A stretch of 64,000 nucleotides of DNA from Anaerolineae bacterium. Lineage in GTDB: Bacteria > Chloroflexota > Anaerolineae > JAFGEY01. Below, piece after piece: positions 60,291-64,000 of this stretch; within the stretch, counting starts at the first letter, position 1; each line of letters begins with the position of its first letter. Both the position numbers and the translations under genes were made by a program. Below the pieces are notes generated by a model. The model saw nothing but the letters and a program-made list of their open reading frames with translations. It made no database searches and had not been told where the DNA came from. The stretch covers positions 1 through 64,000 of the forward strand of contig JAFGIE010000108.1 of assembly GCA_016929775.1 (NCBI GenBank), in the 5' to 3' direction.

Positions 60291-61349
60291 CTAGCCATAG
60301 TCCCGCGCCGCCTGCAAGAAGGCGGCGATGTTGCTCCACGGGATGTCGGGCTCGTCGATGTCGTAGGCGGGCGAGAGGATCAGCCCGGCGCGGCCCAACG
60401 TCGCGATGCGCTGCTTGACCTCGCGCCGGATCGCTTCCGGGGTACTGTAGCTAAATGTAGTCTGGTGACCGACCGTGCCCCACAGCGCCAGCTGGGGGCC
60501 GAACCGGCGCCGAATGCGGAGCGCGTCCATGTGATCGGGCTGCACGGGGTTGATGGCGTTGACGCCGATCGCGATCAGGTCGGCGACGATCGGCTCATAG
60601 TAGCCGTCGCTGTGGTAGAGCACGCTCAAGTCGGGCCGGATGGCGCGTGCCGCGCGGATAATGGCGGCTAGGCGCGGCTTGAAGAAGGTTCGCCAGGTCT
60701 CGGGGCCGATGATCATTGTCGTCGGCATGCCCACGTCGTCGCTGAGTGCCAGCAGGTCGACGCCGGCGCGGGCGAGGGTCTGCGCGTTGCGCACCGCCAA
60801 CTCGAGCAAGCGGTCGAGCAAAAAGTCGGCCCACGTGGGTCGCTCGAGCATGTCGAGCAGCAGGTTCTCGAGGCCTCGCAGCCGCCAGGCGGACTCGAAC
60901 AGCTCTCCGCCCAAGTGGGGCAGGTTGCCGCCCGCCGCCAAGCCGCGCGCGTGCAGGTCTTGGACCTGCTGCGCCAGGCCCTGCACGTGATAGGGCGCGC
61001 TGAGGTCGGGGAACGGGAAGCGGCGCAGGTCGTCCAGGGAGCGAGCGCGGGCGAGGGGATTGCTGCGCTCGGGCGCCTCGGGGTGATAGCCCCACCGGGC
61101 ATAGTTCGCCGCCTGGCCAAAACTGCCCAGGCGTACATCGGGCGGGTAGGGCCGTGCCAGGCGGCGGAGGGCCTCCTCTTCCGGCGAGGGAGGAAAGCGG
61201 ACGAACTGCGCGTCGACCCAGTCTTCGTCTCGATACGGCTCGGGCGAGCCCAGCTTGGTCCCGTCGACGCGGTAAAAGTTGAGGGCACAGGGCACACGAT
61301 CCGGCTCGCCGCCGTCCAGCGCGATCTGCACGCGTTCGCGGGAATTCAT
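60291..61349 (-). CDS. uroporphyrinogen-decarboxylase-family methyltransferase
   Basis: 352 residues from the ATG at 61349, which has GGAGG 8 bases upstream; the in-frame ATG at 61355 touches the SD. It starts MNSRERVQIALDGGEPDRVP, the family opening, and has LLALSDDVGMPTTMIIGPE, LSVLYHSDGYYEPIV and ALWGTVGHQTTFSYSTPEAI. URO-D-like members outside heme synthesis, such as MtaA/MtbA and related proteins, move methyl groups to or from corrinoid proteins. His and Asp ligands in HSDGYY fit a zinc-dependent corrinoid methyltransferase. The neighbouring MttB-family gene supports a methyl-transfer role. Whether it works with a corrinoid protein is not shown. Confidence 0.8.
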   Translation of the reverse strand: MNSRERVQIALDGGEPDRVPCALNFYRVDGTKLGSPEPYRDEDWVDAQFVRFPPSPEEEALRRLARPYPPDVRLGSFGQAANYARWGYHPEAPERSNPLARARSLDDLRRFPFPDLSAPYHVQGLAQQVQDLHARGLAAGGNLPHLGGELFESAWRLRGLENLLLDMLERPTWADFLLDRLLELAVRNAQTLARAGVDLLALSDDVGMPTTMIIGPETWRTFFKPRLAAIIRAARAIRPDLSVLYHSDGYYEPIVADLIAIGVNAINPVQPDHMDALRIRRRFGPQLALWGTVGHQTTFSYSTPEAIRREVKQRIATLGRAGLILSPAYDIDEPDIPWSNIAAFLQAARDYG

Positions 61350-61380
61350 AGTCATCCTCCGACGATGTGTGGATGACCCG

Positions 61381-61409
61381 ATCATACCCCATTCCGTCTC
61401 CAAGGGCAA
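61381..61409 (-). promoter_or_regulatory. promoter of the URO-D-family gene
   Basis: On the minus strand TTGCCC (61404-61409), 17 bp, TATGAT (61381-61386), about 32 bp upstream of the ATG at 61349. Confidence 0.7.
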
Positions 61410-61505
61410 GGTGCAGTCGACCGGGAGGTGCACCGATATCTTGGCAGTCGCGGAGACATGTCATTCGCAATCCGTATATCAGAAGGGCATTCTCCGAACT
61501 CTATC

Positions 61506-61534
61506 TTCACAAACCCTCCCTGTCGTGGTACAAT
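61506..61534 (+). promoter_or_regulatory. promoter of the MFS transporter gene
   Basis: TTCACA (61506-61511), 17 bp, TACAAT (61529-61534) preceded by TCGTGG, the block shared with three other promoters. It faces away from the promoter at 61381-61409. Confidence 0.72.
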
Positions 61535-61757
61535 GAGCACGTGGGGGCGCCTGTTCTTCGGAAGGCAGGGGCGCTGGACCTGCGCGAGTCCCTTGCTGCC
61601 CTCTGCGGCGTGTGTGGCATCGTGGCGGTTCGCATCTCGCGCAGCGTGGGCCATGCTCTGCGCGCGCCGTGGACTGAGCTGGGCGACCCCTTCCGCGCAT
61701 CACGCGCCCACGGCACACGATCTCGTCCGTCTGCGCAAGCAAAGGAGGCATCTGACT
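61535..61757 (+). other. about 220-nt leader of the MFS transporter mRNA
   Basis: Between the predicted start near 61541 and the ATG at 61758 the frames carry no SD-supported ORF. Short complementary GC-rich stretches suggest structure but match no riboswitch I know. The leader ends with AAAGGAGG before the start codon. Confidence 0.4.
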
Positions 61758-63098
61758 ATGCAGATCCCACGCACTGGCGCGCCATCAGAGGTCGAGAGAC
61801 CCCGGGGTCGGGCGGGCTACCGCTGGTTCGTCGTCTTGGTATTCTTTGGCTTTATGCTCCTGCACCAAGCGGACAAGCTGCTGATCGGCCCGCTGACGAC
61901 GGCGATCATGGCGGACTTGTCCATCAACGAGGCGCAGATGGGGGCGGTATCGAGCCTGGCGATCATTGTCGCCTCTGTCCTGTACCCAGTGTGGGGATAC
62001 CTCTATGATCGATACGCTCGCGCGCCCCTGGTGGCGTTGGCCTCGCTGATCTGGGGTGCGACCACGTGGCTCAACGCGCTGGCTCCGACCTATCCGCTGT
62101 TCATGCTTACCCGCGCGACCACGGGCATCGACGATTCGAGCTACCCCGGGATCTACAGCCTTCTCGCCGACTACTTTGGGCCGCGCATGCGCGGCAAGGT
62201 CTATGGCGCGATCCAGATGGCGGGCCCGCTTGGGTTCATGGTGGGCACGGTGCTGGCGACGATGCTCGGGGGTGCGCTGGGATGGCGGCGCGTCTTTTAC
62301 CTCACTGGCGGGGCGGGGATCCTGGTCGCCGCGCTGATCTACTTTGGCGTGCGCGAGCAGCCGCGGGGCAGGGCCGAGCCAGAGATGGCAGACCTCGCCG
62401 CGGTCGGCGCCTACCGCATCGACTGGCAGACGGTGCGCGGGCTGCTCCGCATCCCCAGCCTGCTGCTGCTGATGGCGCAGGGCTTTTTCGGGGTCTTTGC
62501 CTGGAACGTGTTGATCTTTTGGTTCTTTCGCTACCTGGAGACGGAACGAGGGTACACGTCCGGGCAGGCGATGGTCGCCATGCTGGTGGCGATCGCCGGG
62601 CTCTCTGTCGGTTACATCGTCGGCGGGAACCTGGGCGATGCGCTCTTTGAGCGGACGCGGCGCGGGCGGGCGATCGTCGGCGCGCTGGGGACGCTGCTGG
62701 CGGCGCTCCTCCTGCTGCTGACCATGGCTGTGCCCACGGAGGATACGCTCTGGTTCACGGTGCTCCTGGGGCTGACCGGGGTGGCCATGTCGATCACCCC
62801 GCCGAACGCCATGGCGACCGTGCCCGATATCACGCTCCCTGAGACGCGCAGTACCGCCCAGGCGGTACGCAAGCTGGTCGAGGACGGGGGTGCAGCGCTG
62901 GCGCCGTTCCTGGCGGGCCTGATCGCCATGCGCGCCTCGCTGCACGTGGCGATCGTCACGATCTCTGTCTCGACGTGGCTGGCGTGCGCAGCGCTCTTTG
63001 CCGTCGTCGCCTACCTGGTGCCGAAGGACGTGGAGGCGCTGCGGCGGGCGATGCGCGAGCGAGCGGCGGAGCTGCAGGAGCCTGCCCGGCAGCCATGA
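61758..63098 (+). CDS. major facilitator superfamily transporter
   Basis: 446 residues with about 12 hydrophobic helices. The ATG at 61758 follows AGGAGG; the open frame to 61428 is the leader read through. MFS signature in the first loop: GYLYDRYARAPLVAL; the helix-5 motif appears as AIQMAGPLGFMVGTVLATML. A cytosolic loop with VREQPRGRAEPEMADL splits the halves. Members export or import sugars, organic acids, glycine-betaine-like compounds and drugs by proton or solute coupling. The neighbours suggest a methylated substrate, but this is inference. Confidence 0.85.
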   Translation: MQIPRTGAPSEVERPRGRAGYRWFVVLVFFGFMLLHQADKLLIGPLTTAIMADLSINEAQMGAVSSLAIIVASVLYPVWGYLYDRYARAPLVALASLIWGATTWLNALAPTYPLFMLTRATTGIDDSSYPGIYSLLADYFGPRMRGKVYGAIQMAGPLGFMVGTVLATMLGGALGWRRVFYLTGGAGILVAALIYFGVREQPRGRAEPEMADLAAVGAYRIDWQTVRGLLRIPSLLLLMAQGFFGVFAWNVLIFWFFRYLETERGYTSGQAMVAMLVAIAGLSVGYIVGGNLGDALFERTRRGRAIVGALGTLLAALLLLLTMAVPTEDTLWFTVLLGLTGVAMSITPPNAMATVPDITLPETRSTAQAVRKLVEDGGAALAPFLAGLIAMRASLHVAIVTISVSTWLACAALFAVVAYLVPKDVEALRRAMRERAAELQEPARQP

Positions 63099-63190
63099 GC
63101 CAGGTAGGCGTCGGCCTGCTGCTCCTCTTTGCGACGACGAACTTTTGGGCGTCAGAGTGGCCCAACCGTTCGCGCTCCAGGGCTCGGCAT

Positions 63191-64000
63191 TCAGCGCTTC
63201 GCACCTCGGAGGCCCGCGATGAATGCCTCCCCGCGCGCCATCAGCGCTGCATAGTCGTCGGGGGGCGCCGCCTCGCGCAGCAGCTGCCGGGTATGCGCCC
63301 GCAGCCGCTGGTCGGCGCTCGGCTGCCCCTGCGCCTGCCACGCCTCTAGCGTGAGGTTCCCGAACACCTCGCTGCGGTAGGTTGCATCCCGCAAGTGCGC
63401 CAGCGTGCTCCCCGACACGAGAAAGCTCCCGCCGGGCCCCGCCAGTGCGATCTCTTGCTCGGACCCGAGCGCGCGGTCCAACGCGAAGCCGCGCGCAAAC
63501 CAACGCGCCTGGGCGATCGCCTCGTTCGCCAAGACCATTGCCGCGGGAGAGAACGCCTTTGAGCCCAACACGTCGCCCACGAAAGGCGCCAGGCCAACCT
63601 TGCCCAGGCAGCTCGTCAGGTGGTTCACCCACTGGTGGGCGGCGGTCAGCAGGTCTGGCCCCCAGCCGATCCCGCTGCCGCTGGTCCCGCAATGGGGCAC
63701 GCCATACCAGTCCATGATCTCGGCGCACGCCAGGTTGAGCACATAGCTGGTCGGGTCGTAGTAACTGCCCATCCCGCGCATGTCAAAGCACGCCGGCAGC
63801 GCACCGAGGATCACCGGCGTGCCCTCCCTGAGCACCTGCGCCAGGGTCAGCCCTGCCAGCAGCTCTGCGTTGAGCAGGATCATCGCCCCGTCCGGCGTGA
63901 TCGGCGTGGTCGCCCCTGCCATCCCATAGCTGGAAAAGATCAGGGGCAAGCCACGCTCGATGGCGAGCTCCATCTTGAGCACCGTGCCTTCGTTCAGCAC
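63191..64000 (-). CDS. trimethylamine-methyltransferase (MttB) family protein, 5' part missing
   Basis: The last 269 codons of a gene that runs off the window's right edge. Segments match the non-pyrrolysine MttB/MtgB group: IFSSYGMAGATTPITPDGA, LNLACAEIMDWYGVPHCG, TSGSGIGWGPDLLTAAHQWV, VLANEAIAQARWFARGF. The group demethylates quaternary amines such as glycine betaine to a corrinoid protein. In pyrrolysine-type MttB an in-frame TAG lies near the middle; none is seen in the part present here. Its end faces that of the MFS gene across a 92-bp gap that shows nothing else. Confidence 0.82.
   Translation of the reverse strand: MLNEGTVLKMELAIERGLPLIFSSYGMAGATTPITPDGAMILLNAELLAGLTLAQVLREGTPVILGALPACFDMRGMGSYYDPTSYVLNLACAEIMDWYGVPHCGTSGSGIGWGPDLLTAAHQWVNHLTSCLGKVGLAPFVGDVLGSKAFSPAAMVLANEAIAQARWFARGFALDRALGSEQEIALAGPGGSFLVSGSTLAHLRDATYRSEVFGNLTLEAWQAQGQPSADQRLRAHTRQLLREAAPPDDYAALMARGEAFIAGLRGAKR

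Noticed and set aside
61428..61757. N-terminal extension of the MFS transporter
   Set aside because: The frame is open, but the promoter at 61506-61534 lies inside it and AGGAGG precedes the ATG at 61758; the extension reads as leader RNA.
1..64000. tRNA, rRNA or CRISPR array
   Set aside because: No T-arm consensus within a cloverleaf, no rRNA-like sequence and no regularly spaced direct repeats with spacers were found; the tandem repeats seen are adjacent or in-frame.

Overview
The window looks like high-GC chromosomal DNA from an uncultured member of the Chloroflexota (Anaerolineae-like). This is inferred from gene content, since there is no rRNA, ribosomal protein or other marker gene here. 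Pointers are a staygreen-type protein, a DUF3159 protein, a MalT-like LuxR regulator, large GAF/PAS hybrid kinases, a kinase with FHA and thrombospondin type 3 repeats, many glycosidases, and secreted proteins ending in a YLPLV-type tail. No tRNA, rRNA, CRISPR array, insertion sequence or phage gene was found. Promoters match a housekeeping sigma factor, and several share the block TCGTGGTACAAT.

Layout. (1) 1-16918 is sugar catabolism and redox: the end of an unknown gene with a tandem duplication over its stop, a sugar isomerase/epimerase, then a minus-strand block with a kinase-fold phosphotransferase, a methyltransferase, a three-repeat/peptidase/clan GH-A glycosidase, an AGE-family epimerase, a GH43-GH3 fusion, a TIM-barrel protein of unknown function, a GH99-like lipoprotein, a ferric-reductase-like flavocytochrome and a pentaheme cytochrome. 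(2) 16919-22307: a secreted nuclease whose 3' end is tandemly duplicated, an iron-sulfur aldo/keto reductase, a staygreen (Mg-dechelatase) homologue and DUF3159. (3) 22344-37324 is a long minus-strand run: a 15-residue-repeat protein, a metallophosphoesterase, an OmpA-domain protein with an LQRxxGN motif, a membrane protein, a nine-CXXCH protein that fuses membrane helices and a cytochrome b5 domain to a hydroxylamine-oxidoreductase-like octaheme domain, a GH95-like glycosidase, a secreted YLPLV protein, a response-regulator/SpoIIE phosphatase and a giant hybrid histidine kinase. (4) 37562-45159: GDPD and SDR opposite a probably leaderless MalT-like regulator, then a small protein and a PEP-synthase/rifampicin-phosphotransferase-like enzyme.

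(5) 45303-56545 is the most novel part. A HerA/DUF87-type ATPase is divergent from a two-gene operon of an eCIS-type AAA+ ATPase and a 1415-residue protein of unknown fold. Facing them is an operon of a predicted zinc metalloprotease with an LQRxxGN segment and a 174-residue unknown protein. I infer an accessory or cargo locus of an extracellular contractile injection system. No sheath, tube or baseplate gene is in the window, so the structural genes must lie elsewhere or be absent.

(6) 56811-64000: the Ser/Thr kinase-FHA-TSP3 receptor, a URO-D-family methyltransferase divergent from an MFS transporter, and the 3' part of an MttB-family methyltransferase. The last three suggest uptake and demethylation of a methylated compound.
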